Shown piece after piece: positions 42,132-50,616 of a DNA stretch of 59,793 nucleotides. Position 1 is the first letter of the stretch, and the number at the start of each line of letters is the position of its first letter. The translations under genes were made by a program, and so were the position numbers. Source of the DNA: an uncultured Campylobacter sp. (GTDB lineage: Bacteria > Campylobacterota > Campylobacteria > Campylobacterales > Campylobacteraceae). A model generated the notes under the pieces. It did not search any database. It was not told the DNA's origin and was given only the letters and a program-made list of their open reading frames with translations. The DNA is taken from assembly GCF_938045345.1 (NCBI RefSeq), contig NZ_CALIMS010000050.1, positions 1-59,793 on the forward strand. Reading direction: 5' to 3'.

Positions 42132-43385
42132 TTAATACATCGCGCGGTCGTAGATGATAAAGCGGTGCGCCAAATCTCGCACTTCCTCTTTGACCTGCGC
42201 CTGAAGCTTGGAATTTGAGATGTCGCTTAGCACGTCGGCGATTTTATTTCCGATAAACTCAAATTCTTTCTCCTTCATGCCGCGCGCCGTAAGTGCTGGG
42301 CTTCCGACGCGGATGCCGCTGGTGACGAACGGGCTGCGCGTCTCGCCCGGAACGGTATTTTTATTCGTCGTAATGCCTGCATTTTCAAGCGCGGCGCTAG
42401 CGTCCTTGCCGCTAAAATCTCTATTTAAAAAGCTCATTAAAATCAGATGGTTATCGGTGCCGCCGCTAACGAGATCAAAGCCGCGCCCAACCAGCGTCTC
42501 GCCCAAAACTCTAGCGTTTGCCTTGACCTGCTTGGCGTAGAGCTTCCACTCCGGGCTTAGATTGTGTTTAAAGCCCACTGCCTTAGCAGCGATGACGTGC
42601 ATTAGCGGGCCGCCTTGAATACCCGGGAAGATCGCCGAGTTGATCCTTTTAGCAAATTCCTCGTCGTTGGTCATTATAATGCCGCCGCGCGGACCGCGAA
42701 GCGTCTTGTGCGTGGTCGAGCTTACGACGTGGCAGTGCGGAAACGGATCCGTGTGTTCGCCTGCGACGACGAGCCCTGCGACGTGCGCTACGTCGGCGAA
42801 AAGAAAAGCACCCACGCTATCAGCGATCTGTCTAAATTTAGCAAAATCTATCTCGCGCGTATAGGCACTTGCGCCGCAAACGATCATCTTCGGCTTTACG
42901 ATCTGAGCGATCTCAAGCACCTTATCATAATTTATGCGGCCGTCAAGCTCCACGCCGTATTCGAAGCTCTCATACATCTTTCCGCTGCTTGAGACCTTCG
43001 CGCCGTGCGTCAAATGCCCGCCGTGGCTAAGCGACATACCTAAAATTTTCTCGCCAGGTTTCAAAAATGCAGCATATACGCCTTGGTTGGCTTGGCTGCC
43101 GCTGTTTGGCTGGACGTTTGCAAACTCACAGCCGAAGAGCTTTTTGCAGCGATCGATCGCTATCTGCTCGATCTCGTCTACGAACTCGCAGCCGCCGTAG
43201 TAGCGCTTGCCGGGATAGCCCTCGGCGTATTTGTTCGTTAGCACCGAGCCCATCGCTTCCATCACCTCGGGATAGGTAAAATTTTCGCTCGCGATCATCT
43301 CCAAATAATCGCACTGGCGGGCAAGCTCTCTGTTGGTTAAACTAAAAATTTCATTATCGAATTTTTCTAAATTTGACACGTTCAC
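42132..43385 (-). CDS. glyA: Serine hydroxymethyltransferase
   Basis: A 417-aa PLP enzyme (serine + THF to glycine + methylene-THF). The Schiff-base lysine is in VVSSTTHKTLRGPRGG (about residue 227). N-terminal IASENFTYPEVMEAMGSVLTNKYAEGYPGKRYYGG and C-terminal ITTNKNTVPGET are diagnostic. Start is GTG at 43385, which overlaps the lysS stop by four bases. Supplies methylene-THF for the MetF-like protein. Confidence 0.97.
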   Translation of the reverse strand: MNVSNLEKFDNEIFSLTNRELARQCDYLEMIASENFTYPEVMEAMGSVLTNKYAEGYPGKRYYGGCEFVDEIEQIAIDRCKKLFGCEFANVQPNSGSQANQGVYAAFLKPGEKILGMSLSHGGHLTHGAKVSSSGKMYESFEYGVELDGRINYDKVLEIAQIVKPKMIVCGASAYTREIDFAKFRQIADSVGAFLFADVAHVAGLVVAGEHTDPFPHCHVVSSTTHKTLRGPRGGIIMTNDEEFAKRINSAIFPGIQGGPLMHVIAAKAVGFKHNLSPEWKLYAKQVKANARVLGETLVGRGFDLVSGGTDNHLILMSFLNRDFSGKDASAALENAGITTNKNTVPGETRSPFVTSGIRVGSPALTARGMKEKEFEFIGNKIADVLSDISNSKLQAQVKEEVRDLAHRFIIYDRAMY

Positions 43386-44875
43386 TCCTTCTCTAAATTT
43401 AGCGGCCTCATCGCAGGGAACAAAATCACGTCGCGGATAGATTTTTTATTCAGTAAAATCATCGCCAAGCGGTCGATGCCGAGCCCCCAGCCGGTAGTCG
43501 GCGGCATCGCATAGCTAAGCGCGCGGACGTAATCCTCATCCATCTCGTGCGCTTCGTCGTCGCCCGCGTTTTTGGCGTCGATTTGCGCCTTAAATCTAGC
43601 GTATTGATCGAGCGGATCGTTCAGCTCGTTAAAGGCGTTGGCTAGCTCCTTGCCTGCGATGTAGAGCTCAAATCTCTCGGCTATCTGCGGATTTTCGTCG
43701 CTTCTGCGCGAAAGCGGGCTGATCGAGATCGGAAAATCCACGATGAAGGTCGGATTTACGAGCTTAGCCTCTACGTAATTATCAAAAAGTTCGCTCTGCA
43801 GGTGGCCGAGATCGAGCTTTTCATTGACTTCAAATTTATCGGCTTTGAGTTTGGCGATGATCTTTTCGCGATCATTTACGATCTGCGGCTCGATGCCGCC
43901 TATCTGCGTAAGCGCGTCGAGATATTTTATGCGCGCAAAAGGTTTTGAAAAATCGATCTCGCGCTCATCGTAGGTTAAAATTTCACCCAGCCCGAGCCTC
44001 TTAAACAGCGCTTTAAACAGCTCCTCGGTTAGGTTCATCGCGTCGTTATAATCATGCCATGCCCAGTAGAATTCTATGCTTGTAAATTCCGGATTGTGCG
44101 TCAGATCCATACCTTCGTTGCGGAAGTTTCGGTTGATCTCAAAGACCGCCTCCATGCCGCCTACGACGAGGCGCTTAAGATAGAGCTCCGGCGCGATACG
44201 CAAGTAGCGATCGACGTCTAGGGCATTGTGGTGAGTGATAAAAGGCTTAGCATTCGCGCCACCCGCGATAGGGTGCATCATCGGCGTTTCGACTTCCAAA
44301 AATCCGTGCTTTTCAAAAAAGCTGCGGATCTTGCTAACGATGATCGAGCGCTTGATAAAATCCTCGCGGACCTCGGGGTTCATTATCATATCGAGATATC
44401 TTTGGCGGTATCGCATCTCGATATCGACGAGGCCGTGAAATTTCTCCGGAAGCGGGCAGATCGCTTTGGATGCAAGCGTTATTTTACTAGCATGGATCGA
44501 AAACTCGCCCGTTTGGGTGACGAAAGCGTATCCGCGCACCAAAATTATATCGCCCACTTCGAGATTTTTCTTAAATTTAGCGTAATCCTCCTCGCCGATG
44601 CTATCGCGAGAGTAATAAATTTGAATATTGCCGCTTTGATCTTCTATGTTTGCGAAGGTGGATTTGCCCGCGACACGCTTTAGCTTTAACCTTCCGGCAA
44701 GGCTTACCTCCTCGCTCGCTTTTTTATCCTCGGTATCTTTTATGTAGCCGAATTTCTCTTTAAACTCGGCTATGCTCATATCTTTTTTTAGAAAGTGCGG
44801 ATAGGGATTAGCCCCTAAATTCCGAAGTTCCGACGCCTTGTCTATCCTTTGGATCTCTAACTGGCTATCAAACAA
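43382..44875 (-). CDS. lysS: Lysyl-tRNA synthetase (class II)
   Basis: 497 aa. The N-terminal OB anticodon-binding domain includes VSLAGRLKLKRVAGKSTFANIEDQSGNIQ. The class II catalytic core has motif 2 with FRNEGMDLTHNPEFTSIEFYWA and motif 3 GWGLGIDRLAMIL. TTG start (44875) with AAGGAAGTAGA in front. Between fur and glyA, as I recall for C. jejuni. Confidence 0.97.
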   Translation of the reverse strand: MFDSQLEIQRIDKASELRNLGANPYPHFLKKDMSIAEFKEKFGYIKDTEDKKASEEVSLAGRLKLKRVAGKSTFANIEDQSGNIQIYYSRDSIGEEDYAKFKKNLEVGDIILVRGYAFVTQTGEFSIHASKITLASKAICPLPEKFHGLVDIEMRYRQRYLDMIMNPEVREDFIKRSIIVSKIRSFFEKHGFLEVETPMMHPIAGGANAKPFITHHNALDVDRYLRIAPELYLKRLVVGGMEAVFEINRNFRNEGMDLTHNPEFTSIEFYWAWHDYNDAMNLTEELFKALFKRLGLGEILTYDEREIDFSKPFARIKYLDALTQIGGIEPQIVNDREKIIAKLKADKFEVNEKLDLGHLQSELFDNYVEAKLVNPTFIVDFPISISPLSRRSDENPQIAERFELYIAGKELANAFNELNDPLDQYARFKAQIDAKNAGDDEAHEMDEDYVRALSYAMPPTTGWGLGIDRLAMILLNKKSIRDVILFPAMRPLNLEKE

Positions 44876-44876
44876 T

Positions 44877-45344
44877 CTACTTCCTTTTTACCGCGCATTC
44901 AGGGCAAATTCCATACAGCTGCATCATATGTCCCGTAAGCGTAAATCCGTGCTCTTTGGCGACGGCAAGCTGTTTTCGCTCAATAGTGGCGTCTTGAAAT
45001 TCTATGATCTTATTGCAGCTTTTGCAGATTAGATGGTCGTGGTGAGGCTTGTTGGCAAGCTCAAATTTCTTGCCCTGCGCGCCAAATGAGATCGACGTAG
45101 CCATGCCTGAATCCTCTAGTAAATTTAAGGTGCGATACACCGTCGCTATGCCTACGTTTAGCTCCGGAAATTTCGCTTTGATCTCGTTGTGAAGCGCCTC
45201 AGGCGTGAAGTGTTTGTTGTTGTTATAAAGCGTGCGGAGCAAAACCTCGCGCTGCTTGGTATATTTTAGACCGCTAGCGGCAAGTGCCTTTTTAAACTCA
45301 ACAATTAGAGCGTCAAACTCTAAATTTTCGATTTTTGCATTCAT
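44877..45344 (-). CDS. fur: Ferric uptake regulator Fur
   Basis: A 155-aa winged-helix metalloregulator. YTKQREVLLRTLYNNNKHFTPEALHNEIKAKFPELNVGIATVYRTLNLLEDSG is the DNA-binding domain. HHDHLICKSCNKI and CPECAVKRK give the C-x2-C zinc sites; other His residues form the iron sites. It lies in a long operon (gatC-pilT-cvpA-fur-lysS-glyA) and overlaps cvpA by four bases, so it probably depends on upstream promoters. Represses iron uptake and probably ahpC/fdxA targets. Confidence 0.97.
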   Translation of the reverse strand: MNAKIENLEFDALIVEFKKALAASGLKYTKQREVLLRTLYNNNKHFTPEALHNEIKAKFPELNVGIATVYRTLNLLEDSGMATSISFGAQGKKFELANKPHHDHLICKSCNKIIEFQDATIERKQLAVAKEHGFTLTGHMMQLYGICPECAVKRK

Positions 45345-46018
45345 AATTTTGTCCTTTCTGTAGAATTTACTTCTGAACTGGCGTTAAAATCGCTAGGTTC
45401 AGTGCTTTGATTTTGATCCGAGTTCATACGGGCGGTAGAATTTTGATCTTTTAAGAGTTTATCATCCATCTTAGAACCGATAGAATCTAAGCTTTGTTTG
45501 ATCTTCGGATCGTCTTTGAGATTTAAAATCCAATTTCCGATTTTTAAAAAAATCGGCGCAGTTTTGCTGCTTTCAAAATACCTTTTGGTCTGTTCGTTCA
45601 TCGACATAGGACCGCTTGCAAGCGTAACGATAACGGCAAAAATCAAGAAAATTTTACTTACACTAAACACGAAACCGCCGATCTTATCGACAAATCCGAG
45701 CCCGCTCCATTTAAAGAATTTTGAAATGATTTCGCCTATAATCAGACACGAGATCCATACTCCAAAAAGCACAGCGATAAAGCCGATGAGAACCTGCGTC
45801 GTGTCGCCTGAAAGCACGCCGTTTGCATTCTGCAAAGCTGGAATTTTTGCTGCAATCCACTCGCCCGCCATAGTTTTATAACGCATCGCGGCAAAAAGAC
45901 CGCCGATGAGACCCAAAATTCCAAAAATTTCTTTAACGATGCCGTTGGTGATGCCGCGCAGTCCAAAGAGCACTACGAGTACTAAACAGCCGACGTCGAA
46001 CCAATTAATACCTTCCAT
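45341..46018 (-). CDS. cvpA: CvpA-family inner-membrane protein
   Basis: 225 aa from the ATG at 46018. Four hydrophobic helices: DVGCLVLVVLFGLRGI at about 8-22, IFGILGLIGGLFAAMRY, VLIGFIAVLFGVWISCLIIGEI and FVFSVSKIFLIFAVIVTLAS. A polar Ser/Asn/Asp-rich tail of about 60 residues follows. CvpA was named for colicin V production; it is now linked to envelope integrity. Start overlaps the pilT stop. Confidence 0.9.
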   Translation of the reverse strand: MEGINWFDVGCLVLVVLFGLRGITNGIVKEIFGILGLIGGLFAAMRYKTMAGEWIAAKIPALQNANGVLSGDTTQVLIGFIAVLFGVWISCLIIGEIISKFFKWSGLGFVDKIGGFVFSVSKIFLIFAVIVTLASGPMSMNEQTKRYFESSKTAPIFLKIGNWILNLKDDPKIKQSLDSIGSKMDDKLLKDQNSTARMNSDQNQSTEPSDFNASSEVNSTERTKL

Positions 46019-47100
46019 CAAGCACCCACCACGCCTATTAGCTCTTGTAGGTTAGTCGAATACCTAAATGCCGTGTCTTTTGAAATTTGATTTGCACGGA
46101 TCGCTTTAACCATCGCTTGAGTTTGAGTTATCATACCGGTAGATTGCTGATTTAGCTGCATTTGAGAGTAAATTTGATGCACCTTGTTTTCGCGGATTAG
46201 ATTCGCTACGGCATTGTTATTTAGCAAAATTTCATGGATCGCGATACGTCCACCGCCAAGCTTTGGCAAAAGCGATTGCGAAATGACCGCGGTAAGTGAT
46301 ACAGAGAGCATATTTCGCACTTGGAGCTGCTCGCCGCCATCAAAGCTATCGATAATACGGTTGATCGTCTGCATCGCGGAGTTGGTGTGTAGCGTACCAA
46401 ATACCAAGTGACCGGTCTCTGCAGCGGTAATGGCGATCGAGATAGTCTCTCTATCACGCATCTCGCCCACGAGGATAATGTCCGGGTCCTCACGCAAGGC
46501 AAATTTTAACGCATTAGCGTAGGAATGGGTATCGGTGCCAATATTTCTGTGAGAGAAAAGCGCTTTTTTATTGGTATGGACGAACTCGACCGGATCTTCA
46601 ACGGTAATGATGTGCTTGCGCTCTTTTTCGTTGATCTCGTTTAGCATCGCAGCAAGAGTAGTTGATTTACCGCTACCGGTAGGTCCGGTAACCAAAATCA
46701 TGCCTTTTTCGTGCTTGACTACCTCTTTAAAAATCGTAGGGGCTTTTAAATCGTCCAGGCTAGGAATATCGATAGGAATAATACGAAATGCGGCAGCCAA
46801 ATCGCCGTTCATAGTGTAGTAGTAGTTACCACGGAAGCGTCCGATATTAGGAAGCTCGATCGCAAAGTCAAGCTCTTTATTTTCCTCGAGTGCACTTTTT
46901 TGAGCATCGGTAATGAGCGCGTAGCAGATATACTCGATATCCGTGCCCTTAAGCGGATCCATGGCAAGTGGGCGCAATGTTCCGTCGATACGTATTTGAG
47001 GCGCCGAGCGCGAAACTAAGTGAAGGTCGCTCGCTTTGTTAAAAACGACGGTTTTTAGTAGGGTTTCGATATCTACTAAATTTCTTTGAACTTCTTCCAT
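46018..47100 (-). CDS. pilT: Type IV pilus retraction ATPase PilT
   Basis: A 360-aa hexameric ATPase. Walker A GPTGSGKST (about residue 135), HIITVEDPVEFVH (Asp box), ALREDPDIILVGEMRDRETI (Walker B) and a His box near AAETGHLVFGTLHTNSA. The C-terminal AIRANQISKDTAFRYSTNLQEL resembles the AIRNLI-type tail. No other pilus genes are near. In Campylobacterota it could also power natural-transformation machinery. It lies in the gatC-fur operon. Confidence 0.93.
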   Translation of the reverse strand: MEEVQRNLVDIETLLKTVVFNKASDLHLVSRSAPQIRIDGTLRPLAMDPLKGTDIEYICYALITDAQKSALEENKELDFAIELPNIGRFRGNYYYTMNGDLAAAFRIIPIDIPSLDDLKAPTIFKEVVKHEKGMILVTGPTGSGKSTTLAAMLNEINEKERKHIITVEDPVEFVHTNKKALFSHRNIGTDTHSYANALKFALREDPDIILVGEMRDRETISIAITAAETGHLVFGTLHTNSAMQTINRIIDSFDGGEQLQVRNMLSVSLTAVISQSLLPKLGGGRIAIHEILLNNNAVANLIRENKVHQIYSQMQLNQQSTGMITQTQAMVKAIRANQISKDTAFRYSTNLQELIGVVGA

Positions 47101-47110
47101 AAAATTCCTT

Positions 47111-47398
47111 TCAATCTATGATTTTCGGTACTACGAAGTAGCCGCCTTCGGACTGCGGAGCATGCTTTAAGACGCTTTCTGCGACGTCGCTTTTGCGTGG
47201 GATATCTTTGCGAAACGGAGTACCACCTTTTAGCGTAGTGATAGCCGCCTCGCCGCTTTGTAAATCCAGTTCATTTAGAATTTCTACAAAATCTACAATA
47301 TTATTTAATTGACCTTTAAATTCTTCTCGCTTAGCATCTGGAATTTTAAGAGCGGATAGCCTTTCCAGCTTACTTAGCAAGGCGTCGTCTATTATCAT
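47111..47398 (-). CDS. gatC: Asp/Glu-tRNA amidotransferase subunit C
   Basis: A 95-aa subunit with LSKLERLSALKIPDAKREEFKGQLNNIVDFVEILNELD and the PFRKDIPRKSDVAESVLKHAP tail that contacts GatA/GatB. It forms the transamidase that makes Gln-tRNA(Gln) and Asn-tRNA(Asn); gatA and gatB are elsewhere. First gene of the minus-strand operon with pilT, cvpA, fur, lysS and glyA. Confidence 0.96.
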   Translation of the reverse strand: MIIDDALLSKLERLSALKIPDAKREEFKGQLNNIVDFVEILNELDLQSGEAAITTLKGGTPFRKDIPRKSDVAESVLKHAPQSEGGYFVVPKIID

Positions 47399-47425
47399 AA
47401 CTTTCCTTTTTCTGATAAATGCGAC

Positions 47426-47431
47426 ATTATA
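47426..47431 (-). promoter_or_regulatory. Putative -10 box for the gatC-pilT-cvpA-fur-lysS-glyA operon
   Basis: The minus strand reads ATGATATAATGTCGC, a perfect TATAAT about 28 bases upstream of gatC. Confidence 0.5.
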
Positions 47432-47476
47432 TCATAAAAATTCTTTATCTTAGGCGGTATTTAAAATTTTTTATGC

Positions 47477-47482
47477 TACAAT
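47477..47482 (+). promoter_or_regulatory. Putative -10 box for the plus-strand operon
   Basis: TATGCTACAATTACG contains an extended TGCTACAAT, 33 bases before the TTG start at 47515. It is divergent from the gatC promoter. Confidence 0.45.
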
Positions 47483-47514
47483 TACGCCGATTTTCTCAAA
47501 CAAAGGACTGAATT

Positions 47515-48066
47515 TTGGCTTTAAAAGACGACATCGAAGGCGTGAAAAAAGAGATTGGCACAGAAGAGCAGTTTCTAGAAAGCGTCATAAAAAGTGAAAT
47601 TTTCGTAAAAAAATACAAAAAGCCGCTGATATTTTTGGCTGCGGTTTTGATCGTAGCGTTTATCGGATATTACGCAAATGAATTTTTAAGCGATCGCCGT
47701 ATAGCAAGTGCTAATGCGATCTATGACGAGCTGCTTAACAAGCGCGATGACACTAAGCTAGCCGAGCTTAAGCAAAAAGATATAAATCTATACGCTCTTT
47801 ATATTTTGCAAAACGGCTCTGCAGACGAGCGAGCGGCGCTAGAAAATACCCAAGGCATCGATGTTGTGCTAAAAGAGATAATAAATCTACAAAACGGCAA
47901 ACAAGGCGGGGTGCTACTCGCCGATTACGATTCTTTGCTCAAAGGCTACGACCTACTAAAAGAGGGCAAAATCGAGCAAGCTCACGCAGAGCTAGATAAA
48001 ATTCCACTCAACTCGCCAGTTCGTCAAATCGCACTTGCTTTGAAACACTATGGAGGCAATAAATAA
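47515..48066 (+). CDS. Membrane-anchored protein with TPR-like C-terminal half
   Basis: 183 aa, TTG start with AAAGGACTGAATT upstream. A cytoplasmic ~35 residues (KDDIEGVKKEIGTEEQFLESVIKSEIFVKKYKKP) precedes a single TM at about 37-56 (LIFLAAVLIVAFIGYYA). A periplasmic region contains an LKEIINLQNGKQGG... GYDLLKEGKIEQAHAELDKI helical repeat. The layout is like YfgM-family chaperone partners. A lipoprotein gene overlaps it by one base and the order matches a conserved Campylobacter cluster with coaX. Confidence 0.8.
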   Translation: MALKDDIEGVKKEIGTEEQFLESVIKSEIFVKKYKKPLIFLAAVLIVAFIGYYANEFLSDRRIASANAIYDELLNKRDDTKLAELKQKDINLYALYILQNGSADERAALENTQGIDVVLKEIINLQNGKQGGVLLADYDSLLKGYDLLKEGKIEQAHAELDKIPLNSPVRQIALALKHYGGNK

Positions 48067-49079
48067 TGAAAAAAACGCTGATATTTACGCTTTTACTATC
48101 GTTTTTATTTTTGGGCTGCTCGACGAAGCGCCAGTATTTCGAACCTAGCGACGAAAACATCACAGGCGATATGAAATTTAACGGCTCACTGCCATCGGAA
48201 ATCGTAGCGGTTAGTAAAGATGGTGCTACGCTAAAAGACGGCGAAGTCATCTCTAAAAACGGATTGGTGAAAAATTTCAAAGTCCTAAAAAGTGAGAAAT
48301 TTTTAGGTGAATATGATGGAAATTTCGTCGTAGCCGACATCAATGGCACGCTTAAAGTAGTTGGTAGCACAGGTGCCGTAAAATTTGAAAAAGCCCTCGG
48401 CAGACAAGCGCTCAGTGCAAATATACGCGGCGATGATTTGGCTTTAGTAATGAGTGATGACTCGATCATGCTTATCAAGCTAAGCTCTGGCGCAGTGGTA
48501 CTCGATCATAAAGTAGGCGATGCATTCGCAATCGATTCGCGCGTAGCGTCACCGCTATTTATCAACCAACTTATCGCTTATCCTGCGCTAGACGGACTAG
48601 TCAGCATCGCAGAAAACGTAGGTGGGCGCTCGGCACGCGATTTTGTCGTGAGTAACCAGCCGTTTTTTAACAACATTATCGCCTTAGAAAACAAGGGCGA
48701 TAACCTTTATGCTGTGACCGCCACTAGGCTAATGCTGGTAAGTCCTGCGGGCAATAAAAACCATAACGTAGACATCAAAGACGTGATTTTTAGCGGCGAT
48801 AGAATTTATCTTTTCTTAAAAGACGGCAGAGTCGAGCTACTGGATCGCGGGCTAAATTTGATCAAATCGCGTAAATTTACCTTCGCGCAGTTTAGCGGCG
48901 CGCTACTTAGCGGCGGCTATTTGTATATCATCGAGCGCAACGGCTACGTCATCCGCGTGGACGAAAATTTAGAGGGACAAGCGATCTACGAGCTAAATGG
49001 CGAGTTCGAGGATAAGTCTTTTATCGCAGGCAGCTCGTTTTACTATGACGATAAAATTTTAAATTTTGATGCTAGATAA
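48066..49079 (+). CDS. Putative lipoprotein with beta-propeller-like repeats
   Basis: 337 aa. Signal with lipobox FLFLGC (Cys18), then a propeller-like body of WD/PQQ-type strands (for example TLKVVGSTGAVKFEKAL, RIYLFLKDGRVELLDRGLNLIKS, GYLYIIERNGYVIRVDENL). BamB-like or cell-surface; not identified. It overlaps the preceding TPR-like gene by one base and the next gene by 11 bases, so the four genes (TPR-like, lipoprotein, small protein, coaX) are co-translated. Confidence 0.8.
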   Translation: MKKTLIFTLLLSFLFLGCSTKRQYFEPSDENITGDMKFNGSLPSEIVAVSKDGATLKDGEVISKNGLVKNFKVLKSEKFLGEYDGNFVVADINGTLKVVGSTGAVKFEKALGRQALSANIRGDDLALVMSDDSIMLIKLSSGAVVLDHKVGDAFAIDSRVASPLFINQLIAYPALDGLVSIAENVGGRSARDFVVSNQPFFNNIIALENKGDNLYAVTATRLMLVSPAGNKNHNVDIKDVIFSGDRIYLFLKDGRVELLDRGLNLIKSRKFTFAQFSGALLSGGYLYIIERNGYVIRVDENLEGQAIYELNGEFEDKSFIAGSSFYYDDKILNFDAR

Positions 49080-49401
49080 AATTTCAAAACTCTGCGTTCG
49101 CGAAGACCTTTTGCTTCAAAAATTCCAAACGTTAGATATCGCTAGCTTCACGCGCTCGCGATCATACGACGCGTATTTTGGCGTGGATCTGAAAAGCTAC
49201 AACGTCCTTTTATTTATGCGCGACGCAAAATCTCGATTTGTAATGCGCGACGCGGAATTTCTGCTCTCGCTTGCAAGCGACATTAGCGCAAGCCTAGGCA
49301 AGGTCGTAAAAAAGCGCGTGCTGTTTTACAACTCGCAGATGTGCTCTAAAAGCACGAAATTTTTAAAAGAAAACGGATTTAGCCTCTATGCTTTTGTGTG
49401 A
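49069..49401 (+). CDS. Conserved small protein of unknown function (Cj0395c-like position)
   Basis: 110 aa from ATG at 49069. Basic, no signal, with an RSRSYDAYFGVDLKSYNVLLFMRDAKSRFVMRDAEFLLSLASDIS segment and a C-terminal RVLFYNSQMCSKSTKFLKENGFSLYAFV with a single cysteine. Its place between a lipoprotein gene and coaX is conserved in C. jejuni as I recall. The C-terminus overlaps coaX by 14 bases. Function unknown. Confidence 0.75.
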   Translation: MLDKISKLCVREDLLLQKFQTLDIASFTRSRSYDAYFGVDLKSYNVLLFMRDAKSRFVMRDAEFLLSLASDISASLGKVVKKRVLFYNSQMCSKSTKFLKENGFSLYAFV

Positions 49402-50008
49402 TGTAGGAAATTCCAGGGTTAAATTTTATAAAGGCGGCGTAACGCAAAGCATGCCCATAGCGGAATTTATGCGGTATGAGCCGAAAGAGCGAATTTTTTT
49501 CATTAGCGTGAACGAAAGCGTGAAAAAAAAGCTGAAAAACCCTCTGTTTGTCGATCTGGCGCCGCACTTTGAGCTAAAAACCGCCTACCGCGGGCTTGGG
49601 ATCGACCGCATAGCGGCGTGCTCGGCGGTGACGACGGGCGTCGTCGTCGATGCGGGCAGCGCAATCACCGTGGATTTGATGTTTAAAAGCTCACACCTAG
49701 GCGGATTCATAATGCCCGGTATCGGCACGCTTTTAAAGTCGTTCGCGAGCATCGCGCCGGTGCTGGACGTGACGCTTTCAACCAATATCGATCTGGATCC
49801 GCTGCCGCAAAAGACCGTAAGCGCCGTAAACTACGGGATTTTAAAGCCGATAGTGCTTACGATCGAAAACATCGCGGGCAATAATAAAATTTACTTCACG
49901 GGCGGCGACGGAGCCTATCTGATGCGGTATTTTCGCAACTCGATCTACGAAAAGGATCTGATCTTTAAATCGATGGTAAGCTTGATCGCAAAAAAGGGGC
50001 TCGCATGA
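49388..50008 (+). CDS. coaX: Type III pantothenate kinase
   Basis: 206 aa; phosphorylates pantothenate in the first step of CoA synthesis. Motifs: phosphate-1 LLCDVGNSRVKFYKGG at the start, YRGLGIDRIAACSAV near residue 65, and TTGVVVDAGSAITVDLM (phosphate-2) near residue 85. Type III length is 210-260, so this is on the short side. ATG at 49388 lies inside the preceding gene; stop overlaps hisG by four bases. Confidence 0.93.
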   Translation: MLLCDVGNSRVKFYKGGVTQSMPIAEFMRYEPKERIFFISVNESVKKKLKNPLFVDLAPHFELKTAYRGLGIDRIAACSAVTTGVVVDAGSAITVDLMFKSSHLGGFIMPGIGTLLKSFASIAPVLDVTLSTNIDLDPLPQKTVSAVNYGILKPIVLTIENIAGNNKIYFTGGDGAYLMRYFRNSIYEKDLIFKSMVSLIAKKGLA

Positions 50009-50616
50009 TAACCATAGCGCTTCCCAAAGGCCGCATAGCCGACGACACGCTTAAAATTTTTAAAACCATCTTCGGGCTTGATTTCGCCTTCGAGGATCGC
50101 AAACTCATAATGCAAGAGGGCAATTTTAAATTCCTTTACGTCCGCAACCAAGATATCCCTACTTACGTTATGGGCGGTGCGGCGGATATCGGCGTAGTGG
50201 GGCTTGACGTGCTTGAGGAGCACCGCCCAGACGTACTTACGCTGCTCGATCTTAAAATCGGAAAATGCCGCGTCTGCGTGGGCGTACATGCGGGTACTCA
50301 TCTAAACTACGGCGCTCCGAGCCTAAAAATCGCTACGAAAATGCCCAACATCACTCGCGAATACTTCGCTTCCAAGGCCGTCGCCGTAAATATCATCAAA
50401 CTCTACGGCTCGATCGAGCTAGCCCCGCTCATAGGGCTTGCAGACGCCATCGTCGATGTCGTGGAGACCGGCGCTACGATGAAACAAAACGGGCTACAGC
50501 CCGCAGAAACCGTAATGCAAAGCTCCGCGCACCTCATCGCCAACAAAAACAGCTTTGTGCTAAAACGCGATGAAATTTTAAACCTACGAGATAGACTGGC
50601 CCGCGCGATCACCTAA
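50005..50616 (+). CDS. hisG: ATP phosphoribosyltransferase, short form
   Basis: 203-aa catalytic subunit, the first step of histidine synthesis. TIALPKGRIADDTLKIFK at the N-terminus, VRNQDIPTYVMGGAADIGVVGLDVL, and the PRPP-binding DAIVDVVETGATMKQNGL. It ends without the ~80-residue regulatory domain of long HisG, so it needs HisZ as partner. No hisZ is seen in this window. From memory C. jejuni uses the long form, so this is a lineage difference. Confidence 0.95.
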   Translation: MITIALPKGRIADDTLKIFKTIFGLDFAFEDRKLIMQEGNFKFLYVRNQDIPTYVMGGAADIGVVGLDVLEEHRPDVLTLLDLKIGKCRVCVGVHAGTHLNYGAPSLKIATKMPNITREYFASKAVAVNIIKLYGSIELAPLIGLADAIVDVVETGATMKQNGLQPAETVMQSSAHLIANKNSFVLKRDEILNLRDRLARAIT

